Source: Streptosporangium lutulentum (GTDB taxonomy: Bacteria > Actinomycetota > Actinomycetes > Streptosporangiales > Streptosporangiaceae). Taken from it: DNA of 64,000 nucleotides. The stretch covers positions 9,672,001 through 9,736,000 of the forward strand of contig NZ_JAUSQU010000001.1 of NCBI RefSeq assembly GCF_030811455.1, read 5' to 3'. Below, in pieces: positions 1 through 8,715 of this stretch; within the stretch, counting starts at the first letter, position 1, and each line of letters begins with the position of its first letter. Under the pieces are notes generated by a model. It saw nothing but the letters and a program-made list of their open reading frames with translations, did no database searches and was not told where the DNA came from. The position numbers and the translations under genes are program-made.

Positions 1-1
1 C

Positions 2-1168
2 GCGGCCTTCTTCGAGGCGGTGCAGGAGGCCGGATATCCGCTGACCGACGACGTCAACGGATATCGCCAGGAGGGATTCGCTCGTTTCGACCGCAATATT
101 CGCCGGGGGCGCCGATGGTCCGCCGCCCGGGCCTACCTGCACCCGGTGAAAAGGCGTCCCAATCTCGACATCAAGACGAGGGCGTTCGTCACGAAAATCC
201 TCTTCGAAGGAAAACGCGCCGTCGGTGTGGAGTACAACGGCCGGACGGTCCGCGCGGGCGAGGTCATCCTCTGCGGCGGTTCGATCAATTCGCCGCAGCT
301 GCTCCAGCTCTCCGGGGTGGGCAACGCCGCGGAGCTGGGCGCCCTCGGCGTCGACGTCGTGTACGACCTGCCGGGGGTCGGGGAGAACCTGCAGGACCAC
401 CTTGAGGTCTACATCCAGTACGGCTGTAAGCAGCCGGTGTCGGTGCAGCCCGCGATGAAGTGGCGCAACCGGCCGTGGGTCGGCGCGCGGTGGCTGTTCC
501 TGCGCTCCGGGCCCGGAGCGACCAACCATTTCGAGGCCGGCGGCTTCACCCGCGGCAACGACGACGTCGACTATCCGAACCTGATGTTCCACTTCCTGCC
601 CATCGCCGTGCGCTACGACGGCTCCGCGCCCGCGGGCGGGCACGGCTACCAGGTGCACATCGGGCCGATGTACTCCGACGCGCGCGGTTCGGTGAAGATC
701 AAGAGTACGGATCCCTGGGTCCATCCGGCGCTGCGGTTCAACTACCTGTCCACCGCCCAGGACCGCAGGGAGTGGGTGGAGGCCGTCCGGGTGGCTCGCG
801 ACATCCTGACCCAGAAGGCCATGGACGAGTTCAACGACGGGGAGCTGTCGCCCGGCCCGGAGGTCCAGACGGATGAGGAGATCCTGGACTGGGTCGCCAA
901 GGACGGCGAGACCGCGCTGCATCCCTCGTGCACGGCCAGGATGGGTGTCGACGACCTGGCCGTCGTCGATCCGCTGTCCATGAGGATCCACGGTCTCGAA
1001 GGAATCCGCGTCGTGGACGCCTCGGTCATGCCCTACGTGACGAACGGCAACATCTACGCGCCGGTCATGATGGTGGCGGAGAAGTCCGCCGACCTGATCC
1101 TGGGCAACACCCCGCTCGCGGCCGAGCCCGCCGACTTCTACCGGCATCGCGAGAGCCCGAGCCGGTGA
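2..1168 (+). CDS. betA: Choline dehydrogenase, GMC family (5' end outside window)
   Basis: FAD-dependent oxidation of choline to betaine aldehyde, the entry step of the catabolic cluster that follows. The frame is open to the left edge, so about 150 N-terminal residues including the FAD-binding GxGxxG are missing; 388 residues are visible, against 520-560 aa usual for the family. Seen: GSINSPQLLQLSGVG (second GMC signature region), LHPSCTARMG with the His used as active-site base in GMC choline oxidisers, and DASVMP followed by TNGNIYAP, the C-terminal FAD/substrate segment. The stretch DDVNGYRQEGF matches BetA rather than other GMC enzymes. Context (betB, sarcosine oxidase downstream) supports choline as substrate. 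A related alcohol oxidase is the alternative. Confidence 0.9.
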   Translation, partial: AAFFEAVQEAGYPLTDDVNGYRQEGFARFDRNIRRGRRWSAARAYLHPVKRRPNLDIKTRAFVTKILFEGKRAVGVEYNGRTVRAGEVILCGGSINSPQLLQLSGVGNAAELGALGVDVVYDLPGVGENLQDHLEVYIQYGCKQPVSVQPAMKWRNRPWVGARWLFLRSGPGATNHFEAGGFTRGNDDVDYPNLMFHFLPIAVRYDGSAPAGGHGYQVHIGPMYSDARGSVKIKSTDPWVHPALRFNYLSTAQDRREWVEAVRVARDILTQKAMDEFNDGELSPGPEVQTDEEILDWVAKDGETALHPSCTARMGVDDLAVVDPLSMRIHGLEGIRVVDASVMPYVTNGNIYAPVMMVAEKSADLILGNTPLAAEPADFYRHRESPSR

Positions 1169-1359
1169 CCGTACGGGTGCGCTGAAACCACGCCGAGCCG
1201 GGCCCGGGGCGACCCGGGTCCGGAGTGGGACCGTCGTTCGGGGGACGGACCGTGTTCGAGGGCGGGTCGCGCCGGGAGTGAGTCGCGAGCGCCCGGACGG
1301 GCACGACGAGGGGACACCCCTTCTGGCCGGCTACTACGCTCACCGCGACGTTAGCCGAC

Positions 1360-1389
1360 ATAATAATTTGTCTTGACGGATATTATTAT
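1360..1389. promoter_or_regulatory. AT-rich inverted repeat before ArsR-type gene
   Basis: ATAATAAT (1360-1367) and ATTATTAT (1382-1389) form perfect 8-bp arms around a 14-nt spacer, 20 nt before the ATG at 1409. The AT-rich arms stand out from the roughly 70% G+C surroundings. Position and symmetry suggest an autoregulatory operator of the wHTH protein encoded next (inference). Confidence 0.55.
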
Positions 1390-1408
1390 CGGTGTGAGGA
1401 TGGTCGAC

Positions 1409-2023
1409 ATGTTGGACGTGGCGGTAATCGAGGATGCGACGGCGGCTGCGGCCACGCTGGATCCCTTGCGGGCGCGACTGCTGGCCGAGCTGGCCGAGCC
1501 GGGGTCTGCCAGCAGCCTGGCGGTCCGGGTCCACCAGCCTCGGCAGAAGGTGAACTACCACCTGCGCGAGCTGGAGCGGCACGGCCTGATCGAACTGGTC
1601 GAGGAACGCCGCAAGGGCAACATGACCGAACGGGTGCTGCAGGCGACCGCGTCGTCGTACGTGATCTCACCCGCCGCGCTGGCCACGGTCGCGCCCGATC
1701 CGCGGCGCTCGCCCGACCGGCTCTCCGCGCGCTGGCTGCTGGCCGTCGCGGCACGGCTGGTCAGCGACGTGGGGGCCCTGATCACCGGGGCCACCCGGGC
1801 CGGGAAGCGGGTGTCCACGTTCGCCCTCGACGGTGAGGTGAGGTTCGCCTCCGCCGCTGACCGGGCCGCCTTCGCCGAGGAACTCACCAATGCGGTGATC
1901 GGCCTTGTCGGCAAGTACCACGACGACACAAGCCAGAGCGGGCGGAAGTTCCGTGTCGTCGTCGCCGTTCATCCGGCGCTCGACAGCCTGCTGGCAAAGG
2001 GCACTCCGGAGAAGGAGACCTGA
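1409..2023 (+). CDS. ArsR-like winged-helix transcriptional regulator
   Basis: DNA-binding regulator, 204 aa. Residues about 8-75 form a winged HTH (LDPLRARLLAELAEPGSASS, then QKVNYHLRELERHGLIELVE as recognition helix and wing start). The C-terminal half resembles nothing I recognise; it is a helical, Arg-rich region that may bind a ligand or dimerise. I chose ATG 1409 because GTGAGG lies 9 nt upstream; ATG 1400 has no room for a ribosome site. One nucleotide separates its stop from the SRPBCC gene, so the two are coupled. Such ArsR/SRPBCC pairs are common in actinomycetes, the regulator usually repressing the pair. The AT-rich inverted repeat upstream is its likely operator. Confidence 0.85.
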   Translation: MLDVAVIEDATAAAATLDPLRARLLAELAEPGSASSLAVRVHQPRQKVNYHLRELERHGLIELVEERRKGNMTERVLQATASSYVISPAALATVAPDPRRSPDRLSARWLLAVAARLVSDVGALITGATRAGKRVSTFALDGEVRFASAADRAAFAEELTNAVIGLVGKYHDDTSQSGRKFRVVVAVHPALDSLLAKGTPEKET

Positions 2024-2024
2024 G

Positions 2025-2762
2025 ATGGGACACGCGTGGGAAGAGCGCGACGAGGCCGTCGTCGCCGCCTCGGCCGAAGAGGTCTGGGCCGCCATCGCGA
2101 CCGGGCCGGGCATCGACTCCTGGTTCATGGGCCGTAACGAGGTCGACCCCGGGCCGGCAGGCTCGGTGACGACCGACCTGGGCGGTTTCGTGTCGACCGG
2201 CACGGTCACCGCATGGGACCCGCCGAACCGTTTCGCCTATCGCAGCGACGGGCCGGGCGAGCGGTTCGTCGCCTTCGAGTACCTCATCGAAGGCCGGGAT
2301 CAGAGCAGCGCCGCACTACGGCTGGTCACCAGTGGCTTCCTCCCCGACGATGACTGGGAGGCGGAGTTCGAGGCCATGACCATCGGTGGCCAGATGTACT
2401 TCCAGACGCTGGTCGCGTACCTGGACCACTTCGCCGGGCGCTTCGCCACACCGGTCGACGTCATGGGGCCACCGGTCGCGGACTGGCCGGCGGCATGGGC
2501 CGCCCTGCGGGCCGCGCTCGGTCTGGGCGACCGGCCGGCGGTCGGCGACCCGGCACGCCTGACGGTGCCGGGCGTTCCCCACCTCGACGGGCAGGTCGAC
2601 TTCGTCAACTCCCAAGCTCTGGGTATCCGAACCGCGGACGGTCTGTTCCGGTTCATCCAAGGCTATTTCGGGAGCTTCTTCATCGGCCATCACCTTTTTT
2701 CTGAAATCGATGAAAATCAGGCCGGTCAGGCGTGGAAGACCTGGCTGAGTGCTTTGACATAG
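2025..2762 (+). CDS. SRPBCC (AHSA1/START-like) domain protein
   Basis: 245 aa. Residues 1-140 read as a helix-grip SRPBCC domain: VVAASAEEVWAAIATGPGID near the N-terminus, then TVTAWDPPNRFAYRS and FEYLIEG strands. The family binds hydrophobic ligands; the C-terminal part (about 150-245) is an additional alpha/beta segment ending in FIGHHLFSEIDENQAG. Starts 1 nt after the regulator stop, with GGAGA inside the regulator's last codons as ribosome site. Part of a three-gene unit with the regulator and the RibD-like reductase. Ligand and role unknown. Confidence 0.85.
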   Translation: MGHAWEERDEAVVAASAEEVWAAIATGPGIDSWFMGRNEVDPGPAGSVTTDLGGFVSTGTVTAWDPPNRFAYRSDGPGERFVAFEYLIEGRDQSSAALRLVTSGFLPDDDWEAEFEAMTIGGQMYFQTLVAYLDHFAGRFATPVDVMGPPVADWPAAWAALRAALGLGDRPAVGDPARLTVPGVPHLDGQVDFVNSQALGIRTADGLFRFIQGYFGSFFIGHHLFSEIDENQAGQAWKTWLSALT

Positions 2763-2770
2763 GAGAAACC

Positions 2771-3307
2771 ATGGGATCGATCAACGCTGGACTTTTCATC
2801 ACGCTCGACGGGGTGACCGAAGCGCCACAGACGTGGCAGGGCGACTACTTCAACGACGAAATGGGTGCGGCCGTCGGTGGGCTGATGACCGGTAACGATG
2901 GGATGCTGCTGGGCCGTCACACCTACGATGAGTTCGCCTCGTTCTGGCCGCATGCCGACCAGGCCGACCCGACAACCGCCCAGATGAACGCCACCCTGAA
3001 GTACGTCGTGTCGACGACGCTGGAGAAGGCCGACTGGGAAAACACCACGGTGGTCAGCGGTGACATCAAGGCGGAGTTGCTCAAGCTGAAGCAGGACAAC
3101 CGACTCGGCGTGACCGGCAGTGCCACCCTGGTCCGCTGGCTGCTGCAGGAAAAGCTGATCGACGAACTGCACCTGTTCGTCCACCCCGTGGCGGTGGGCG
3201 CGGGCAAGCGCCTCTTCGAGCCCGGCGAGGCGATCCCGCTCCGCCTGATCGACTCAACGGCGTTCAGCACCGGTGTCCTGCACCTGGTCTACGGCCCCGT
3301 GAGCTGA
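2771..3307 (+). CDS. Dihydrofolate reductase-like (RibD C-terminal domain) protein
   Basis: 178-aa protein of the RibD_C/DHFR-like fold. Evidence: N-terminal INAGLFITLDGVTEAP, the usual start of this family, then LLGRHTYDEFASFWP and the C-terminal TGSATLVRWLLQEKLIDEL and GAGKRLFEPG, all typical. Members are NADPH-dependent reductases of mostly unknown substrate; few act on dihydrofolate. AGGAG at 2761-2765 sits 5 nt before ATG 2771. Last gene of the ArsR/SRPBCC unit, 8 nt after its predecessor, and followed by a strong hairpin. Its place inside a choline cluster looks incidental. Confidence 0.88.
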   Translation: MGSINAGLFITLDGVTEAPQTWQGDYFNDEMGAAVGGLMTGNDGMLLGRHTYDEFASFWPHADQADPTTAQMNATLKYVVSTTLEKADWENTTVVSGDIKAELLKLKQDNRLGVTGSATLVRWLLQEKLIDELHLFVHPVAVGAGKRLFEPGEAIPLRLIDSTAFSTGVLHLVYGPVS

Positions 3308-3362
3308 TCAAGGCACAGAGCGCGTCCGACGTGAGCTGATCAAGGCACGGAGCGCGTCCGAC
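3299..3362. repeat. Tandem duplication of 32 bp over a stop codon
   Basis: Two adjacent 32-bp copies (3299-3330 and 3331-3362) that differ at one base. The first copy contains the last codons and TGA of the RibD-like gene. It looks like a recent slippage or repair duplication without effect on the protein. Confidence 0.85.
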
Positions 3363-3366
3363 CGCG

Positions 3367-3400
3367 GCGCCGATCATGACCCACGGGTCATGATCGGCGC
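3367..3400. terminator. Perfect 16-bp stem-loop terminator
   Basis: Arms 3367-3382 and 3385-3400 are perfectly complementary (GCGCCGATCATGACCC and its reverse complement) with a minimal loop. It lies after the RibD-like gene and before the IclR gene. No T-tract follows, as is usual for terminators in high-GC actinomycetes. Confidence 0.75.
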
Positions 3401-3505
3401 GGAACCGGGTGAAGGAAACCCCGCCGAAGGCGCGTCATGTCACGGCCGAGGGCGGCCAGGTCAGCGGGGTTGAGGCCGTTCGTGCAGTGGCGGTCAAGGG
3501 AGGGT

Positions 3506-3528
3506 GCACAACCCGCATAAAGTTGTGC
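3506..3528. promoter_or_regulatory. Probable IclR operator, GCACAAC-N9-GTTGTGC
   Basis: Perfect 7-bp arms (3506-3512, 3522-3528) ending 1 nt before the IclR start codon. IclR proteins commonly repress their own gene through such dyads. GTTGYG half-sites recur before betB and the flavoprotein gene (inference of a shared regulon). Confidence 0.6.
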
Positions 3529-3529
3529 C

Positions 3530-4333
3530 ATGAGCAACGATATGGAGAAGGACGGCACCGCGGTGCAGTCCGTCGACCGGGCGCTGTCCGTTCTCACGTT
3601 GCTCGCCCGGCGCGGAGACCTGGGGGTCAGCGAGCTCGCCGCGGAGCTGGGGGTTCACCGGTCCACGGCGTTCCGGCTGGTCATGACGCTGGAGATGCAC
3701 GATCTCGTCGAGCAGACCGCCGACCGGGGAAAGTACCGGCTGGGCGTGGGGGTCATCCGGCTCGCGGGCGCCACGACCGCCAGGCTCGACGTGGTCCAGG
3801 AGAGCCGTGCCATCGGGGAGAGGCTCGCGGCGGCGGTCGGCGAGACCGTCAACGTCGCCATCCTCGACCGCGACGAGGCGCTGTACGTCGACCAGATGGC
3901 GGGGCCCTCGGCCCTGCAGGCCTACAACTGGGCGGGCCGGCGCGTGGCGCTGCACGCCACCTCCAACGGCAAGGTGCTGCTCGCCCACGCCCCCGCCGAA
4001 CGGCTGGAGGAATTGACCGCCGGGCCGTTGCGGTCGTTCACGGAGCGGACCGTCACCGACGCCGGGCGGCTGAGGAAGGAACTCGACGTCGTCAGAGGGC
4101 GCGGATACGCGACCGCCGTCGACGAACTGGAGATCGGTCTCACCGCGGTGGCGGCGCCCGTCTTCAACGTCGAGGGCGCGGTCGTCGCCTCGATGAGCGT
4201 GTCCGGTCCGACCTTCCGGCTTCCGGCGGAACGGCTTCCCGAGGTGGCCGGGCAGGTGAGGGCGGCGGCGGAGCGGGTTTCCTCGCGACTCGGCTGGTCG
4301 GGCGATGAAAACGGCAGGCCCTTGACCGGGTGA
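3530..4333 (+). CDS. IclR-family transcriptional regulator
   Basis: 267 aa. N-terminal winged HTH (about 10-75): AVQSVDRALSVLTLLARRGD, then LGVSELAAELGVHRSTAFRLV as the DNA-reading helix. C-terminal effector domain (about 90-255): VNVAILDRDEALYVDQ, GRRVALHATSNGKVLLAH and AVDELEIGLTAVAAPVF, all standard IclR landmarks. Lies between betA and betB in the same direction, so it probably senses choline, betaine or a demethylated product and controls this cluster (inference). No clear ribosome site precedes ATG 3530; ATG 3542, in frame, is an alternative. The dyad touching the start codon suggests autorepression. Confidence 0.92.
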   Translation: MSNDMEKDGTAVQSVDRALSVLTLLARRGDLGVSELAAELGVHRSTAFRLVMTLEMHDLVEQTADRGKYRLGVGVIRLAGATTARLDVVQESRAIGERLAAAVGETVNVAILDRDEALYVDQMAGPSALQAYNWAGRRVALHATSNGKVLLAHAPAERLEELTAGPLRSFTERTVTDAGRLRKELDVVRGRGYATAVDELEIGLTAVAAPVFNVEGAVVASMSVSGPTFRLPAERLPEVAGQVRAAAERVSSRLGWSGDENGRPLTG

Positions 4334-4372
4334 ACCTAAAGGGTCGATTCTGTTCCTCGTTAAGCATTCCGA

Positions 4373-4387
4373 TGCGTGATACGCAAC
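4373..4387. promoter_or_regulatory. Possible IclR site before betB
   Basis: TGCGT-gat-ACGCA dyad (4373-4377, 4381-4385) continuing into CGCAAC (4382-4387), 33 nt before the betB start. It shares the CRCAAC half-site with the dyad at 3506-3528. Confidence 0.4.
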
Positions 4388-4420
4388 AGATCATGCGATA
4401 GCCGGAAGGACGGCCCGTTC

Positions 4421-5878
4421 GTGACTGATCTCTATCTGGGTGGCAGCTGGAGGGATCCCGTCGCGGGCGGACGCCGGGAGATCCGTTCACCCGCCGACGG
4501 CGGCCTGGTGGCCACGGTGGCGGAGGCCACCGGAGCCGACACCGAGATCGCGATCGCCGAGGCGCGCAAGGCGTTCGACGAGGGCCCCTGGCCGGCGACC
4601 CCGGAGCGCGAGCGCGGGGCCCTGCTCCTGCGCGTGGCGGATCTGCTCGAACGGGACAAGAAGGACTTCGCCCGAGCCGAGTCGCTCGACACCGGGAAGC
4701 GGCTCGTCGAGAGCGAGTACGACGTCGACGACGTGGTGGCGTCCCTGCGCTACTTCGGCGGCATCGCCGGGACCGAGGCCGGCCGCGTGGTCGACACGGG
4801 CCGGGACGACGCCGTCAGCCGGGTGGTCTACGAGCCGGTCGGCGTGTGCGGCCTCATCACGCCGTGGAACTACCCACTGCTGCAGACCTCCTGGAAGGTC
4901 GCTCCCGCGCTGGTCGCCGGAAACACCTTCGTCCTCAAGCCCAGCGAGCTCACGCCGTCCACCGCGATCATGTTCATGCGCCTGCTGGAGGAGGCCGGTC
5001 TGCCCCCGGGCGTCGCCAACCTCGTGCTGGGCGCGGGCGCCGAGGTCGGCGCGCCCCTGGCGGAGCACCCCGACGTGGACATGGTGTCGTTCACCGGAGG
5101 TCTGGCGACGGGCCGGCTCATCATGGCGTCGGCGGCGAGGACCGTGAAGAAGGTCGCGCTGGAACTCGGCGGCAAGAACCCCAACATCGTCTTCGCCGAC
5201 GCCGACTTCGAGACCGCCGTCGACTTCGCGCTGACCGCGGTCTTCCTCCACTCCGGCCAGGTCTGCTCCGCCGGCGCCCGGCTGCTGGTGGAGGACTCCC
5301 TGCACGACGCCTTCGTCGACGAGGTGGTGCGCCGGGCCGGACGCATCAGGCTCGGCGGCCCCTTCGACCCGGAGGCCGAGGCCGGTCCGCTCATCTCGGC
5401 CGCTCATCTGGCCAAGGTGGAGGACTATGTCGCGGCCGGGGTCGCCGAGGGGGCGGTGCTGCGCTGCGGCGGGCGGCGGCTCCCCGGGGCAGGCAACTTC
5501 TACCCGCCGACCGTGCTGGACGAGTGCCACCGGGACATGCGGGTGGTCCGCGAGGAGTCCTTCGGCCCGGTCCTGACCGTCGAGCGTTTCAGCGGTGAGG
5601 ACGAGGCGGTCCGCCTCGGCAACGACACCGACTACGGCCTCGCCGGAGCGGTGTGGACGCAGGACGCGGGCAAGGCGCAGAGAGTGGCCGGACGGCTCCG
5701 GCACGGCACGGTCTGGATCAACGACTACCACCCCTACGTCCCGCAGGCGGAGTGGGGCGGGTTCAAGCAGTCCGGCGTCGGCCGCGAGCTGGGACCGACC
5801 GGCCTGGGTGAATACCGCGAGATCAAGCACGTGTGGCAGAACGTCCGCCCCCAACCGCAACGGTGGTTCCGCAGCTGA
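4421..5878 (+). CDS. betB: Betaine aldehyde dehydrogenase
   Basis: NAD(P)-dependent oxidation of betaine aldehyde to glycine betaine. 485 aa, the standard ALDH length. Seen: PWNYPLLQTSWKVAPAL (cofactor site), Glu248 in LELGGKNPN (general base), Cys282 in HSGQVCSAG (nucleophile), EESFGPV and the C-terminal WGGFKQSGVGRELG, typical of BetB-type enzymes. GTG 4421 was chosen because AAGGA lies 10 nt upstream; the frame extends to GTG 4376 without a ribosome site. Substrate is inferred from the choline dehydrogenase and sarcosine oxidase neighbours; sequence alone would allow another aminoaldehyde. A 14-bp palindrome, CCCGTCCGGACGGG (5931-5944), follows the gene. Confidence 0.92.
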   Translation: MTDLYLGGSWRDPVAGGRREIRSPADGGLVATVAEATGADTEIAIAEARKAFDEGPWPATPERERGALLLRVADLLERDKKDFARAESLDTGKRLVESEYDVDDVVASLRYFGGIAGTEAGRVVDTGRDDAVSRVVYEPVGVCGLITPWNYPLLQTSWKVAPALVAGNTFVLKPSELTPSTAIMFMRLLEEAGLPPGVANLVLGAGAEVGAPLAEHPDVDMVSFTGGLATGRLIMASAARTVKKVALELGGKNPNIVFADADFETAVDFALTAVFLHSGQVCSAGARLLVEDSLHDAFVDEVVRRAGRIRLGGPFDPEAEAGPLISAAHLAKVEDYVAAGVAEGAVLRCGGRRLPGAGNFYPPTVLDECHRDMRVVREESFGPVLTVERFSGEDEAVRLGNDTDYGLAGAVWTQDAGKAQRVAGRLRHGTVWINDYHPYVPQAEWGGFKQSGVGRELGPTGLGEYREIKHVWQNVRPQPQRWFRS

Positions 5879-6064
5879 GGAGAAGGTCTCCCCGCAGGAC
5901 GGCGCCCACGGACGATCTCCACGTAAGGACCCCGTCCGGACGGGTACCGCCGGGTGCGACGCCGGCACGGACGACACCCCGGACGAGGTGAGGGCCTGGC
6001 TTCCCACCTCCTGAGCGCGTGGCGGCCCGAATTCTTGACAGCGTCACCCGAGGGAAGACACTCT

Positions 6065-6100
6065 GTTGCGAGAAGCGCACTATGTTCCAGACTGCGCAAC
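6065..6100. promoter_or_regulatory. GTTGCG/CGCAAC half-sites before flavoprotein gene
   Basis: GTTGCG (6065-6070) and CGCAAC (6095-6100) are complementary, 24 nt apart, and end 13 nt before the ATG at 6114. Same half-site type as before the IclR gene and betB; a candidate operator (inference). Confidence 0.4.
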
Positions 6101-6113
6101 GACGGAGGTGGAT

Positions 6114-8540
6114 ATGACAGGCCGGCGCGTCGTCATCATCGGAGCCGGAGTCGTCGGCGCAGCCCTGGCGGACGAGCTCTCGGCGAAGGGCTGGGACGAC
6201 ATCACCGTCGTCGACCAGGGCGCCGTGCCGTCCACGGGCGGATCGTCCTCCCACGCCCCCGGGCTGGTGTTCCAGACGAACCCCTCCAAGACCATGACGG
6301 AGATGGCCCGCTACACCGTCGAGAAGCTCATGGCACTCGGCTGCTTCCTCCAGGTGGGCGGCCTGGAGGTGGCCACCACGCCCGAAAGGCTCGTCGAGTT
6401 GCGCCGCCGCCACGGCTGGGCCACCTCCTGGAGCGTCGAGGCCCGGCTGCTCACGCCCGAGGAGTGCCTGGAGCGGCACTCCCTGCTCGACCCCGAGCGG
6501 GTCCTGGGCGGGCTGTACGTTCCCACCGACGGCCTGGCCGGAGCCGTGCGCGCCGTCGAGGTCCAGCTCCGGCGCGCCCAGGAACGGGGCGTGCGCCTGC
6601 TGGAGCGGCACGAGGTGCTGGACATCCGCGTCGAGGACGATCGGGTCGCCGCCGTCGTCACCGACCGGGGAGAGATCCCGGCGGACGTCGTGGTGTGCTG
6701 CGCGGGCATCTGGGGCCCGAAGGTCGCGGGCATGGTGGGCATGTCCCTCCCGCTGACCCCCCTGGCGCACCAGCTCGCCTGGACCGGGCCCGTCCCCGCG
6801 CTGAGCGGGCAGACCGAGGAGGCGATCCGGCCCATCCTGCGCCACCAGGACGCCGACCTGTACTACCGGGAGCGGTTCGACCGGCTGGGCATCGGCTACT
6901 ACGGCCACCGCCCGATGCCGGTGAGGCCGGAGGAGATCCTCTCGGTCGACGCGGCGGAGGTGATGCCGTCGGTGACGGCGTTCACCGAGGACGACTTCGC
7001 CCCGGCGTGGGCCGAGACCAGGGCGCTGCTGCCCGCCACGCAGGAGGCGAAGCTCGAAGAGGGCGTCAACGGCCTGTTCTCCTTCACCACCGACAACATG
7101 CCGCTGCTCGGGGAGTCGTCCGAGGTCAAGGGCTTCTGGGTGGCCGAGGCCGTGTGGGTGACGCATTCGGCGGGGGTGGCCCGCGCCATGGCCGAGTGGC
7201 TGGCGGACGGCCACTGCTCGTCGTTCGACCTGCACGAGTGCGACGTCAACCGCTTCGAGCCCCACCAGCTCTCCCCGGAGTACGTCCTGACCCGCGACTG
7301 CCAGAACTTCGTCGAGGTCTACGACATCATCCACCCGCTGCAACCGCCGGAGAACCTGCGCCCGCTGCGGACGAGCCCCTTCCACACGCGCCAGCGCGAG
7401 CTCGGCGCGTACTTCCTGGAGGCCGGAGGCTGGGAGCGCCCCCAGTGGTACGGTGCCAACGCCCCGCTGGTCGACGGCCGGGACATCCCCGACCCCGGCG
7501 ACTGGGCCGCCCGCCACTGGTCGCCGATCGTCGCCGCCGAGGCCCAGGCGTCGCGGGAGTCGGTCGCGCTGTACGACATGACGGCGCTCAAGCGGATCGA
7601 GGTCAGCGGCCGCGGGGCCGTCGCCTTCCTGCGGCGGCTCTCGACGGGCGACGTCGACAAGTCCGTCGGCTCGGTCACCTACTGCCTGCTGCTCGGCCAC
7701 GACGGCGGCCTCCGCGGCGACATCACCGTCGCCCGGCTCGGCCGCGACCTGTTCCAGGTCGGAGCCAACGGCAACCTCGACCTCGACTGGTTCCACCGCC
7801 ACCTCCCGGCCGACGGGTCGGTCGTGATCCGCGACATCACGCCGGGCACCTGCTGCGTCGGGGTCTGGGGCCCCCGCGCCCGCGACCTCGTGGCGCCGCT
7901 GGCCGGCCCCGACTTCGCCGCCGGCGGCTTCCGCTACTTCCGCGGCAAGCGGGCCCACGTGGGGACGGTGCCCGTCACCGCACTGCGGCTGTCCTACATC
8001 GGGGAGCTCGGCTGGGAGCTCTACACGACCGCCGACCTGGGCGCGAAACTGTGGGACACCCTCTGGGAGCGGGGGCAGCGCCACGGGATCATCGCGGGCG
8101 GGCGCGGCGCCTTCAACAGCCTGCGGCTGGAGAAGGGCTACCGCTCCTTCGGCACCGACATGACCTACGAGCACGACCCCTACGAGGCGGGGCTCGGCTT
8201 CGCCGTACGGAAGGCCGGCAAGGGCGACTTCATCGGCCGCGCGGCCTTACAGGAGCGCGGCGCGGCGCCGCGCCGCCGCCTCACCTGCCTGACGATCGAC
8301 GGCCCCGCGGCCGTCGTCATGGGCAAGGAGCCGGTGTACGACGGCGAGAACTGCGTCGGATACGTCACCAGCGCCGCCTACGGCTACACGATCGGCAAGG
8401 GCATCGCCTACGCCTGGCTGCCGGCCGGGCTGTCCGTCCCCGGGCGGACGCTCCACATCGGCTACTTCGACCGGCGCCTCGCCGCCGTCGTCGCCGAGGA
8501 GCCGCTCTACGACCCGGCGATGGAGCGCCTGCGTGGCTAG
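6114..8540 (+). CDS. Dimethylglycine/sarcosine dehydrogenase-like FAD oxidoreductase with GcvT domain
   Basis: 808-aa flavoprotein likely demethylating dimethylglycine (or sarcosine) and passing the methyl group as a one-carbon unit to tetrahydrofolate. N-terminal Rossmann motif VVIIGAGVVGAALADELSAKG; DAO domain to about residue 370; central FAO_M segment; GcvT folate-binding domain from about 430 (SVALYDMTALKRIEVSG, FRYFRGKRAHVGTVPVTALR, LSYIGELGWELY, LRLEKGYRSFGTDM) and GcvT C-terminal barrel to the end. GGAGG 5 nt before ATG 6114 fixes the start. Stands between betB and soxB, which fits dimethylglycine as substrate. Sarcosine dehydrogenase is the alternative. Its last 11 codons reappear downstream in a degenerate repeat. 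Confidence 0.88.
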   Translation: MTGRRVVIIGAGVVGAALADELSAKGWDDITVVDQGAVPSTGGSSSHAPGLVFQTNPSKTMTEMARYTVEKLMALGCFLQVGGLEVATTPERLVELRRRHGWATSWSVEARLLTPEECLERHSLLDPERVLGGLYVPTDGLAGAVRAVEVQLRRAQERGVRLLERHEVLDIRVEDDRVAAVVTDRGEIPADVVVCCAGIWGPKVAGMVGMSLPLTPLAHQLAWTGPVPALSGQTEEAIRPILRHQDADLYYRERFDRLGIGYYGHRPMPVRPEEILSVDAAEVMPSVTAFTEDDFAPAWAETRALLPATQEAKLEEGVNGLFSFTTDNMPLLGESSEVKGFWVAEAVWVTHSAGVARAMAEWLADGHCSSFDLHECDVNRFEPHQLSPEYVLTRDCQNFVEVYDIIHPLQPPENLRPLRTSPFHTRQRELGAYFLEAGGWERPQWYGANAPLVDGRDIPDPGDWAARHWSPIVAAEAQASRESVALYDMTALKRIEVSGRGAVAFLRRLSTGDVDKSVGSVTYCLLLGHDGGLRGDITVARLGRDLFQVGANGNLDLDWFHRHLPADGSVVIRDITPGTCCVGVWGPRARDLVAPLAGPDFAAGGFRYFRGKRAHVGTVPVTALRLSYIGELGWELYTTADLGAKLWDTLWERGQRHGIIAGGRGAFNSLRLEKGYRSFGTDMTYEHDPYEAGLGFAVRKAGKGDFIGRAALQERGAAPRRRLTCLTIDGPAAVVMGKEPVYDGENCVGYVTSAAYGYTIGKGIAYAWLPAGLSVPGRTLHIGYFDRRLAAVVAEEPLYDPAMERLRG

Positions 8541-8680
8541 GCCACGGCGTCCCCGGAAAACCGCTTCACGGCCTGGCCCGTCCGGGCGCGGCGACGGCGG
8601 GAACCGTACGACCCGGCGATGGGGTGTCTGCGCGGCCAGGGCACGGTGTCTCCGGGGAACCCGCTCCACGACCCGGCGAG
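8508..8680. repeat. Degenerate 99-bp direct repeat of the flavoprotein gene 3' end
   Basis: The segment from 8508 (TACGACCCGGCGATGG, last codons of the flavoprotein gene and the bases after its stop) reappears from 8607 at about 80% identity over 70 nt; a third fragment (CACGACCCGGCGAGG) starts near 8669. In copy two the stop codon is lost. Confidence 0.7.
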
Positions 8681-8715
8681 GGAGCGGAGCCGGGGCGCGG
8701 CAAGGGAGAAGACTC

